From: Deltaproteobacteria bacterium UBA5205
GTDB lineage: Bacteria; Desulfobacterota; Syntrophorhabdia; Syntrophorhabdales; Syntrophorhabdaceae
Reading direction: 5' to 3'
Assembly (NCBI GenBank): GCA_002412715.1
Contig: DHVP01000031.1
Coordinates: forward strand, 25,704 to 89,703
Length of the DNA stretch: 64,000 nt
Position numbers and translations under genes: made by a program. Positions 10,001 to 16,747 of the stretch are shown one piece after another. Position 1 is the stretch's first letter; every line of letters starts with the position of its first letter. The notes below the pieces were generated by a model. The model had not been told where the DNA came from, ran no database searches, and was given only the letters and a program-made list of their open reading frames with translations.

Positions 10001-11243
10001 CATCTCTTTGCCCGGGATGATGCACTCTTTCCTGAATGTAGGACTCAATGAAACGATAGCTGAGGGACTCAGCAGGTCATCGGAATACCGTTGGGCCGCA
10101 TGGGATTCATACCGGAGGTTCCTGCAGACATGGGGTATGTTCCAGGGTGTCGAAAGGAACATCTTCGACGAAGTCATGAACAGCTACAAATCGCGGTATG
10201 GCGTCACCAAAAAGATCGAATTCCAACCTGAGCAGATGAAGCAGTTGGCTCTTTCCTACAAGAAGGCCATGGAGGATCGGGGCATCGTCATCAGCAATGA
10301 TCCCCACAAACAACTCCAGGAAGCGATCATGCTTGTCTTCGGCTCGTGGTATTCCCAGCAGGCCCGGATCTACCGTCATCAGATGCACGTCTCCGATGAG
10401 TGGGGCACCGCCGTGATCGTCCAGGCCATGGTTTTCGGGAACCTCAATGAGAATTCGGGATCGGGCGTGATCTTCTCCCGTGATCCCCGCGGCTCGTCAC
10501 AAAACGTTGCCCTCTATGGTGATTTTATATTCGGCGTGCAGGGCGACGATATCGTATCCGGTCTCGTGGAGACATATCCCATATCCGAGAAACAGAGAGT
10601 TTCCGAGAAGAGGCAGTCGTTGATATCTCTTGAGAAACGTTTCCCCGACATATACGGCGAACTGGTGCGGATAGCCGAGTTCCTGGTCTACGAGAAGCGA
10701 TTCAACCACCAGGAGATCGAATTTACGTTCGAGAACGCGGCGCCCAAGGGTCTCTATATCCTGCAAACCCGGGACATGGTCCAGCGGGGAGCAGGGAAAG
10801 TGCTCTCCTTTAAAGACGAACCGGAACTGGAGAATTCTCTGCTCGGTATAGGTATAGGGGTAAGCGGCGGCGCCCTGACCGGCCGCGTGGTCTATTCGGA
10901 AGAGGAGATAGAACGGTACAGGCACGAGGACACCAAAGAGCCTCTTATCCTGATCAGACCCGATACGGTACCCGACGACGTAGGAATCATCCTCAAAGTG
11001 GAAGGCATACTCACGGCGCGCGGGGGCGGCACCTCCCATGCTGCCGTTACCATTCCCCAGCTTAGCAAAGTGGGGGTCGTAGGCTTCAGCAAGCTCCATG
11101 TTTACGAAAACGAGGCCTACAGCGTCTGCGAAGGAAAGCTCATCAAGGGAGGGGACTTTATCAGCATCGACGGCTGGACAGGCGCAGTCTATCTCGGGAA
11201 ACATAATATCGAAAAAGAAGAGTCGTACAAGATAACGCTTTAA
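7020..11243 (+). CDS. Large PEP/pyruvate-binding (PPDK/PEP-synthase-type) protein lacking the PEP barrel
   Basis: A 1407-aa protein. Residues 1 to about 900 are a helical region I cannot assign. From about 915 to 1240 is the PPDK N-terminal ATP-grasp domain (KGYFLKEMASFGFPVPPGF, then LLLSVRSGATISLPGMMHS, and an SGVIFSRDPR segment). Near 1310-1385 lies the swivelling phosphohistidine domain with TARGGGTSHAAVTIP, His1340 being the expected phosphoacceptor. The protein ends about 30 residues after this domain, so the C-terminal PEP/pyruvate TIM barrel of PPDK and PEP synthase is missing. It should still make a phosphohistidine from ATP, with an unknown acceptor. The start has no clear SD, but no better ATG is visible. 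Confidence 0.8.
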   Translation: MENTDATTFKSTALEINLERTKAIVEIPEKYRVLMEMMDGHYGILRRLEDLLIELNHPFVNWEYVLGQLKSLSIGDFYDFNRLENGPEALRLFADIYTSTFSTSRDERVQDSAVRYLFEFINTVIGKSYEKLERNMDLVSFVFSSLLSFARKGEHPFLRKSSTYLKVTLGLLREHNCSVSGDILKDLLYIIFQETYDFWTTQPDPGEWYAPDDEDEAALQEFLKLVAPLSHGHMKELLDRLDTLHHGRVSQSDSAIWDYLDMPDYFQIVNGYLLIADDLERSEIFSGRSFLVKLDFLFHVMNVPGLIDIHASGLIEINRCLGKFFQQTKDQDLQEFVKKVFTSMKRTIGRSQYQSKIIDCITTLAKGVFDQSNHALVDAFIEELIGFGFQYPDIEGSTADWQIRANPSHIENIRSWLRIIAFRPRWTKRLLSALVINLKLKGVFVRDTDLFQKEISAFLNSGVTPSYNLVKQLLRLFPIFFTEIGAEGELRETSTNVDELSVRQDKLIFYLRKQSHVESNSLLVPFTEDIFRYWATGDKSFIKPHLPQEVFDQVQNEGEFFDELHIVFKNLLIRAKEDPLNFLEWDAARIIKEVKGIRKISDRERQRARLMLRYYQLIYKKYNHQHIDLLRDLEISCMVEVPRIRSLKRALKRKDHYTSLAVTLEMLSALKGKILSPVKTDYFENIYHKRHIAAGIPSMYGTYREEKFEAMGLTFRLESLATMLFDKLVGSLNLKFITKSTLMRIHQFLWLYVKALDADGIATEGLVSKMRYITAALQVRQFSIDQYIDIFQFISKQIQDIIRDYYIDSHTMNLPSIIGQMMAAKGEGEGGQNGQSRPEVVYRHSENFIRSIIASAFGLQVFDNFINSIIKALGQEVEKFKDNRHILNLVMAYIPELTISPIYKKKKEIDNQVLIGNKGYFLKEMASFGFPVPPGFIITTEVFRGYEAVIGYKYIFKDLSARIFSEIQALEHATGKKFGNPRNPLLLSVRSGATISLPGMMHSFLNVGLNETIAEGLSRSSEYRWAAWDSYRRFLQTWGMFQGVERNIFDEVMNSYKSRYGVTKKIEFQPEQMKQLALSYKKAMEDRGIVISNDPHKQLQEAIMLVFGSWYSQQARIYRHQMHVSDEWGTAVIVQAMVFGNLNENSGSGVIFSRDPRGSSQNVALYGDFIFGVQGDDIVSGLVETYPISEKQRVSEKRQSLISLEKRFPDIYGELVRIAEFLVYEKRFNHQEIEFTFENAAPKGLYILQTRDMVQRGAGKVLSFKDEPELENSLLGIGIGVSGGALTGRVVYSEEEIERYRHEDTKEPLILIRPDTVPDDVGIILKVEGILTARGGGTSHAAVTIPQLSKVGVVGFSKLHVYENEAYSVCEGKLIKGGDFISIDGWTGAVYLGKHNIEKEESYKITL

Positions 11244-11310
11244 AAAATGTTCACGGTCGAGTTTCGGGTTCGGGCAAAAGCGAAAGACGAAGGCTAAAGA
11301 GAGCATCGAT

Positions 11311-11349
11311 AAAAAACGACCCCGACTTACATCGGGGTCGCTGTTTTTT
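11311..11349. terminator. Bidirectional intrinsic terminator
   Basis: A perfect 9-bp stem (CGACCCCGA at 11317-11325 with TCGGGGTCG at 11332-11340) has six A residues before it and a T run after it. It lies between the convergent PEP-protein and GAPDH genes and would stop transcription from either side. Confidence 0.85.
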
Positions 11350-11370
11350 CCGGAAACGTGAAGCTGACCG

Positions 11371-12648
11371 TTAGGCCATACTCTTGTGCACGTATACGGC
11401 GAGGTCGCCCATTCTGTTGGTGTAGCTGCCATATTCGTTGTCGTACCATCCGAAGATCTTTGCGTGGACAACGGGAACTCTCATATTGCCCTGCGGCACG
11501 GCCTTGAGAAGCTCTTCCGGGACGTTGGGGATACCGGCGACATCAACATCGATGAAGGCTGTTCTGGTGTGGTTGAACTGGCCTTCGATGACGATCGCTG
11601 CATCCGTTCCGATGAGGTCCGTGGAGACGTTCTGTTCCATGGTGAAAATGACCAGATGTTCCGGATCGTTATCAGCGGCCCTCTGATAGATGTCATTGAG
11701 CATTTTGGTGGTCACGGCTTCTTTCTTCCCGTCTGCGCCGGTTCGGACCTGAAAAGTGAGGTTGAGAACGATCAATGATTCCGTATTCGTCGGCACCCGT
11801 ATTGAATCCGCCATGAATCCGATATCCTTTACCTCGGGTATGACCTGAATGAGAGCCGCCGCGGCGTTCGTGGACGTAAGAATGATGTTGTTGAGGGTGC
11901 TTCTATTCTTCCTCAAGTCCTTTTCGCCCGCCTTCGGGGTCTTGTCCAGGATGCTCTGCGAATTGGTCACCGCGTGGATCGTGGACATGGACGCCGTGAG
12001 GATCTTGCTTGTCGCCGCGTTGTTCAGGAGCGGTTTGATCATGTGTGCAAGGCCCGTCGTGGTGCACGATGCGGCGGAGACTATCTTGTGTTTTTTGTAG
12101 TCAAAAGCTGTGTGGTTGATGCCGTAAATGAGCGTCACCGCATCGTCGGGAATGGACAATGCCTTGTTCTTTATCTTGAAGGCCGACGAATTGATAACTG
12201 CCTTTGCGCCGCTCGCCAGGTGTCCTTTCAGAGCCCCACCCTTGTCATCTGCTGCGATTGTCGGGTCCTGGAATTTGCCCGTGCACTCAACGACGAGGTC
12301 TACCGAGTGATCCCGCCACGCGATCTCGGCGGGGTTCCGGTTTTCGCGGAGGATCGTGACCGGGATGCCGTCGATAAGGAGCTTCCCTTTCTTTTCGTCG
12401 ACGATCTCGATAATCCTCTTCGATTTGATCCCATAGAGAAAACGGTGAATGCTTCCGTACGTTGCGTCTTTCTCGATGACCTGGGCTATAGCGGGAAGAC
12501 CGTTGCCGACGTCACGACCGAGATTGACAATAATTTCCTGAAAGTATTTCCGGCCGACATGGTGCCAGAGCGTCAGCTTTCCTATCCTTCCAAGGCTGTT
12601 GATTCCTAGAACGGGGCGTTTGTTTTCGAAGACTTCAACTTTACCCAT
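11371..12648 (-). CDS. gap: Glyceraldehyde-3-phosphate dehydrogenase (divergent long form)
   Basis: A 425-aa protein, about 90 residues longer than typical GAPDH. The Rossmann start is INSLGRIGKLTLW rather than the usual INGFGRIGR. The catalytic block SAASCTTTGLAH supplies Cys195, and the C-terminal AKIFGWYDNEYGSYTNRM is the classical NAD-binding end. It should interconvert glyceraldehyde-3-phosphate and 1,3-bisphosphoglycerate in cytoplasmic glycolysis or gluconeogenesis. A good SD (AGGAGG) lies 7 nt before the ATG. The gene is monocistronic and shares a bidirectional terminator with the PEP-domain gene. The extra length and altered N-terminal motif suggest a distinct GAPDH subfamily. Confidence 0.9.
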   Translation of the reverse strand: MGKVEVFENKRPVLGINSLGRIGKLTLWHHVGRKYFQEIIVNLGRDVGNGLPAIAQVIEKDATYGSIHRFLYGIKSKRIIEIVDEKKGKLLIDGIPVTILRENRNPAEIAWRDHSVDLVVECTGKFQDPTIAADDKGGALKGHLASGAKAVINSSAFKIKNKALSIPDDAVTLIYGINHTAFDYKKHKIVSAASCTTTGLAHMIKPLLNNAATSKILTASMSTIHAVTNSQSILDKTPKAGEKDLRKNRSTLNNIILTSTNAAAALIQVIPEVKDIGFMADSIRVPTNTESLIVLNLTFQVRTGADGKKEAVTTKMLNDIYQRAADNDPEHLVIFTMEQNVSTDLIGTDAAIVIEGQFNHTRTAFIDVDVAGIPNVPEELLKAVPQGNMRVPVVHAKIFGWYDNEYGSYTNRMGDLAVYVHKSMA

Positions 12649-12885
12649 GGTGTTACCTCCTGTGTGTAATGCGAAACCTGGTCGATGTGGGATTTATGCT
12701 CATCTTATGAAAGGGTTCTCCCTTTTGAAACGAGAGACATGCTTTGATATACTTACTATAACTTGAAAGGCTTACATACCTCTCTGGAACTCCAATATTA
12801 CCAGAATTCCACCCCCAAGTCAACGAAGCCGAAGTCGATCACAACGTCTTAGCAAGCAACTACAGGGCGCGAGCAATGGTTTTTA

Positions 12886-12914
12886 TTGAAATCGACCCGA
12901 GAAATGTTTATAAT
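12886..12914 (+). promoter_or_regulatory. Sigma-70-type promoter of tRNA-Arg
   Basis: TTGAAA at 12886-12891 and a perfect TATAAT at 12909-12914 are separated by 17 bp. The tRNA starts 14 bp after the -10 box. Confidence 0.8.
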
Positions 12915-12928
12915 CAACACCTAAACTT

Positions 12929-13002
12929 GCCCCCGTAGCTCAGGTGGATAGAGCAATGGATTCCTAATCCATGTGCCGCATGTTCGAGTCATGCCGGGGG
13001 CA
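12929..13002 (+). tRNA. tRNA-Arg(CCU)
   Basis: A 74-nt cloverleaf: acceptor GCCCCCG pairs with CGGGGGC, D arm GCTC/GAGC, anticodon stem ATGGA/TCCAT around loop TTCCTAA (anticodon CCT), and T arm GCATG/CATGC around TTCGAGT. The discriminator base is A, and CCA is not encoded. A strong promoter lies just upstream. Confidence 0.95.
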
Positions 13003-13130
13003 TTTGGTTTTATTAGAGATTTCGATTATTTCTTCCCGCGGCTTAGCGACCCTTTGCAGCGACCCCATCTGTAGAAGCTCCTGATATCGTTATGCTTATT
13101 TTGCCAGGAAAGTCCAGGAAATATGCTGAT

Positions 13131-13161
13131 TCATGCGGCGCATGTTCAGTGGTGCCGGGGC
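13131..13161 (+). repeat. Degenerate copy of the tRNA-Arg 3' end
   Basis: The stretch CGCATGTTC, then AGT, then GCCGGGG repeats, in the same order, pieces of the T arm and acceptor of the tRNA-Arg about 130 bp upstream. It could be the scar of an element that once used this tRNA as an attachment site, or chance. The 190 bp between tRNA and the next gene hold nothing else that I recognise. Confidence 0.3.
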
Positions 13162-13194
13162 TTTGAGTTTATCAGGGTTTTGCCTATATCTTTT

Positions 13195-15348
13195 TCATAC
13201 CACCGTTCCTATCGGCAGCCGTCGGATCCGCCGGCCGGTGGCGCTGAAAATGGCGTTGGCGACTGCGGGGGCTATGGGCGGCACGCCCGGTTCCCCTACA
13301 CCGCCCGGATCCTCCTTGCTCTCAACGATATAAACCTCTATCAGGGGCATCTCATCCATACGCAGGACTGGATAGGTGTCGAAGTTGCTCTGCCGGACTC
13401 TGCCGTCCTCAAGCGTGATGGCCTCATGCAGGGCAGCAGACAGGCCGAAGGCGATGCTGCCTTCCATCTGGGCGTTGATCGTGGAGGGATTGACCGTACG
13501 GCCGCAATCTACCGCACAGACCACCCGATGGACCATCACCTTCCCGTCCGGTGAAACTGAGACTTCGGCAACCTCGGAGACGAAACTTCCGTAAGATTCG
13601 CACATTGCGATACCCCGGGCGCGGCCTGACGGCAGAGGGCTGCCCCAACCGGCCTTTTGCGCGGCAAGATCGAGGACACCGAGATGGCGTGGATGGTCTT
13701 TGAGAAGAGCACGGCGGAATTGGTAGGGGTCCCTGCGCGTCGCGTGCGCTATTTCGTCCATGAAGCTCTCGATCATGAACCCGTTCTGTGAGTGGCCGAC
13801 AGAGCGCCACCACTGGACGGGCACACCGACCACGGGACTGTGAAGGTCAACCAGCAGATTGGGGATCTCGTAAGCGATGTCGGCTGCGCCATCCACCGAC
13901 GTTGCGTCAACCCCGTCCTTTATCAGCCGCCGGGCATAGGCAGTGCCTGTCATGATGGATTGTCCGACGAGCCGCTGGTGCCATGCCGTCAGGTCCCCCG
14001 ATTTGTCGATGCCCGCGGAAAACCTGGAATACCAGAACGGACGGTAGTATCCGCCGCTCATATCGTCCTCGCGGGTCCAGACAACTTTTACGGGTTTCTT
14101 GATTGCCCGGGCTACCTCGGCCGCCATGACGACAAAATCGGAGTGCGGGTTTCCCCGCCTTCCGAAACCACCGCCAAGATAGGTGGTGTGGAGGAATACT
14201 TGTTCGGGCCTAAGGCCGACAACGGCGGCGGCGGCGGCGCGGTGAAGCGTCTGGGCCTGTGTGCCCACCCAGATATCACACCTGTCATCCTTGAGATCTA
14301 TGGCGCAGTTCAGGGGTTCCATATTCGCGTGGGCGAGGTAGGGCACTTCGTAGGAGGCGGTGAGTCTGTGCGCCGCGGATACCAGGGCCGTGCCGAAATT
14401 GCCCTTGTCGCGGGCCACTTTCCCGGCGTTCTGAGCCAGTGTGGCATAGTGCTGACGAATAGTATTGGTTGAGATCTCCGTATGAGGCCCTTCGTCCCAG
14501 GCAATATCCAGCACATCCCTTCCTTTCATGGCGGCCCAGAATCCTTCAGCGATGACGGCCACCCCCGAGTCGGTCTTGACCACCTCGGCGACGCCGGGAA
14601 CGGCCAAAGCCCTTGCGGCATCGAGACTCTTAACGGTTCCGCCAAAGAAGGGTGGCCGCTCAATAACGGCAGTCAACATTCCGGGGGTTTTCACGTCGAG
14701 GCCGAAGACCGCGGTGCCGTCCACCTTTGTCTTCGCATCAAGGCGCGCCACGGGTTTTCCGATGATCGTGAAGGCAGAGGGGTCCTTGAGGGGAACTTTG
14801 AGGGGGACGGGCATCCCGGCGGCCTTTTCGGCAAGTTCTCCATAAGAGAGCTTCCTTCCGCTGTCGTGAAATACCATCCCATTATCGGCGTGGCAACGAG
14901 CCTTTGGGACCCCCCAGATGTCGGCCGCAGCCTCAAGGAGCATTTCCCTGGCAGCAGCGCCGACGGTACGCAAACGCTCCCATTCGGTACGAACGCTCAT
15001 GCTGCCCCCCGTCATCTGCATGCCCGTAAGGGGGTTATTGTAGACCGCCGCAACGGGGGCAGGCTCCACCCTGATCTGTTTCCAGTCACACTCGAGTTCC
15101 TCCGCGATGAGCATGGGTAATGACGTATAGACCCCCTGACCCATTTCGGATTTGTTAATTATCATGGTGACCGTGCCGTCGGGGCCTATCCGGAGAAAGT
15201 CCGCGGGCGTGGATTCACTCCCGGACGGGATCGAGGAGCCAAAGCGCTGGGAAGGACCTGTTTGTGAGAGGCTGAAGGCGAGGATTAGACCTCCTGCGAG
15301 GGATGTTTCCAGAAAACGGTTACGACGCACATTGACGATATTTTTCAT
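13195..15348 (-). CDS. Molybdopterin-binding subunit of a xanthine-dehydrogenase-family hydroxylase (IorB-like)
   Basis: A 717-aa large subunit of the isoquinoline 1-oxidoreductase/aldehyde dehydrogenase type. The chosen start (ATG at 15348) has SD AGGGGTGA, lies 2 bp after the small-subunit stop, and gives a twin-arginine-like leader (RRNRFLETSLAGG), suggesting Tat export. Molybdopterin-binding signatures include TTYLGGGFGRRG and a C-terminal VGEPGVPPIAPAVANAIF that carries the active-site Glu region. It would hydroxylate an aromatic N-heterocycle or oxidise an aldehyde, passing electrons to the 2Fe-2S subunit upstream. No FAD subunit is nearby, as in IorAB enzymes, which use cytochromes or other acceptors. 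Substrate unknown. Confidence 0.88.
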   Translation of the reverse strand: MKNIVNVRRNRFLETSLAGGLILAFSLSQTGPSQRFGSSIPSGSESTPADFLRIGPDGTVTMIINKSEMGQGVYTSLPMLIAEELECDWKQIRVEPAPVAAVYNNPLTGMQMTGGSMSVRTEWERLRTVGAAAREMLLEAAADIWGVPKARCHADNGMVFHDSGRKLSYGELAEKAAGMPVPLKVPLKDPSAFTIIGKPVARLDAKTKVDGTAVFGLDVKTPGMLTAVIERPPFFGGTVKSLDAARALAVPGVAEVVKTDSGVAVIAEGFWAAMKGRDVLDIAWDEGPHTEISTNTIRQHYATLAQNAGKVARDKGNFGTALVSAAHRLTASYEVPYLAHANMEPLNCAIDLKDDRCDIWVGTQAQTLHRAAAAAVVGLRPEQVFLHTTYLGGGFGRRGNPHSDFVVMAAEVARAIKKPVKVVWTREDDMSGGYYRPFWYSRFSAGIDKSGDLTAWHQRLVGQSIMTGTAYARRLIKDGVDATSVDGAADIAYEIPNLLVDLHSPVVGVPVQWWRSVGHSQNGFMIESFMDEIAHATRRDPYQFRRALLKDHPRHLGVLDLAAQKAGWGSPLPSGRARGIAMCESYGSFVSEVAEVSVSPDGKVMVHRVVCAVDCGRTVNPSTINAQMEGSIAFGLSAALHEAITLEDGRVRQSNFDTYPVLRMDEMPLIEVYIVESKEDPGGVGEPGVPPIAPAVANAIFSATGRRIRRLPIGTVV

Positions 15349-15350
15349 TT

Positions 15351-15809
15351 TCACCCCTGTCGCATGGCAGCTGCGCGGTGGATCGCACGGCGAATGCGCT
15401 GGTAGGTCCCGCATCTGCAGATAATTCCCGACATGGCCCTATCTATATCGGCGTCATCGGGTCTGGGGTTTGCGGCGAGAAGAGCCGCCGCGGCCATGAT
15501 CTGGCCCGATTGACAGTACCCGCATTGAGGGACGTCCTCTTCCACCCATGCCTTCTGTACCGGATGGAGCCCACCGGCAGAGAGCCCCTCGATAGTCACG
15601 ATGTCTTTACCTGCGGCGGAGGCGACGGGAATTGCACAGGACCGTACCGCCTGGCCATCCATATGAACGGTACAGGAGCCGCACCGGCCGATACCACACC
15701 CGTATTTGGTTCCCATGAGGCCGAGATCGTCCCTCAGTACCCATAACAACGGGGTGTCGGGCAGGGCATCGACCTCGTACATCTTCCCGTTCACTTTCAA
15801 TGAGATCAT
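15351..15809 (-). CDS. 2Fe-2S subunit of molybdenum hydroxylase (IorA-like)
   Basis: A 152-aa electron-transfer subunit. The ATG at 15809 (MISLKVNGK) is preceded by SD GGGAGG; the upstream extension of the open frame lacks homology-like sequence and is not used. The plant-ferredoxin-like domain has GTKYGCGIGRCGSCTVHMDG, and the second all-helical 2Fe-2S domain has QCGYCQSGQIMAA and the ICRCGTYQRIRRAI motif. It shuttles electrons from the molybdenum site of the 717-aa subunit encoded 2 bp downstream. The length fits IorA and CoxS/XdhC-type small subunits. Confidence 0.92.
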   Translation of the reverse strand: MISLKVNGKMYEVDALPDTPLLWVLRDDLGLMGTKYGCGIGRCGSCTVHMDGQAVRSCAIPVASAAGKDIVTIEGLSAGGLHPVQKAWVEEDVPQCGYCQSGQIMAAAALLAANPRPDDADIDRAMSGIICRCGTYQRIRRAIHRAAAMRQG

Positions 15810-16167
15810 GGCAGCCTCCCCGTGGGGTTTATGACGCCGCAGAAACCAGCGGACCGCGCCTGTGCCTTGCCCGACAGTTTTCCACCGCGTTCTTGCGTAA
15901 GGGAAACCTATACATCGCGCCACTGCGTGTCCAGTCGGGCAGGGTGGCAATTCCGTGCGGATGTTTGCCAGAAGCCCACTTGTGGTTGAAGCACTTTTTG
16001 AAAGACCTCCTGCTGTCCCGGTGGCGCTTATGGAAACGCCCGATCGGTTCGATAAAACTGATACCACGTATGGGACTCACACGTGAATTTGCCGGGGCAG
16101 CGTTGTTGAGAGTCAAGCATGTCATACAAGTTCCCGGTTATATGTAACAATTCTATACAAAAATTTA

Positions 16168-16196
16168 TTGAAATCGATAAAATGCTGTGCTATAAA
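16168..16196 (+). promoter_or_regulatory. Sigma-70-type promoter for the small exported protein
   Basis: TTGAAA at 16168-16173 and TATAAA at 16191-16196 with 17-bp spacing, in an AT-rich stretch about 30 bp before the start codon of the next gene. Confidence 0.6.
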
Positions 16197-16227
16197 AAGA
16201 AAAGGTATGAAGAAAAGGGGGTAACAT

Positions 16228-16557
16228 ATGAAAAAAGTTGCAATATTTATTCTGGTCGCTGCCTTTTCGCTTGGTTTGTTCGCGCTTCCCGCATTCGCCG
16301 GAGACGACATGGAGAAGCCTGACTACCGGGGAACCGGTAAGGGTGATGCAATGCTCTTTGACCTTATAGTGCTGAGGCCTCTCGGGATTGCCAGTATTGG
16401 TCTGGGTTTCGCGGCAACTGTCGTGGCTTTACCCTTTTCCATAATAGCCAACAACACACGTGAAGTCGGCGATGCCATGCTTACCGAGACTACGAACTAC
16501 ACCTTTGTGAGACCACTCGGCGAGGTGTTTCCGTCGCAATCTATGCTGGATCGCTAG
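16228..16557 (+). CDS. Small exported protein of unknown function
   Basis: A 109-aa protein with a clear Sec signal peptide ending in ALPAFA (cleavage after residue 24). One long hydrophobic segment follows (LGIASIGLGFAATVVALPFS), then a conserved-looking tail (TNYTFVRPLGEVF). Similar short RPLG-containing proteins occur in proteobacteria and are sometimes labelled multidrug transporter without experimental support. An SD-like GGGGG lies before the ATG. It is monocistronic under its own promoter. I do not assign a function beyond a probable envelope location. Confidence 0.7.
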   Translation: MKKVAIFILVAAFSLGLFALPAFAGDDMEKPDYRGTGKGDAMLFDLIVLRPLGIASIGLGFAATVVALPFSIIANNTREVGDAMLTETTNYTFVRPLGEVFPSQSMLDR

Positions 16558-16747
16558 GATTGCCGCCGCAGACAATGGCCGTACCTTTCAATGGAATTGC
16601 CTTGCGGCGTGGTTCCGATCGCACAGCGACTTTCTGTTCCACAAGGTTGCAGTACTTCCTTTTTACCGGAATTAAAGAACGTGAAACAATAATCGATAAG
16701 TACAGGTACCGGGATTCCGGCGCCATTACTCTTTAAGGAGATGCACC

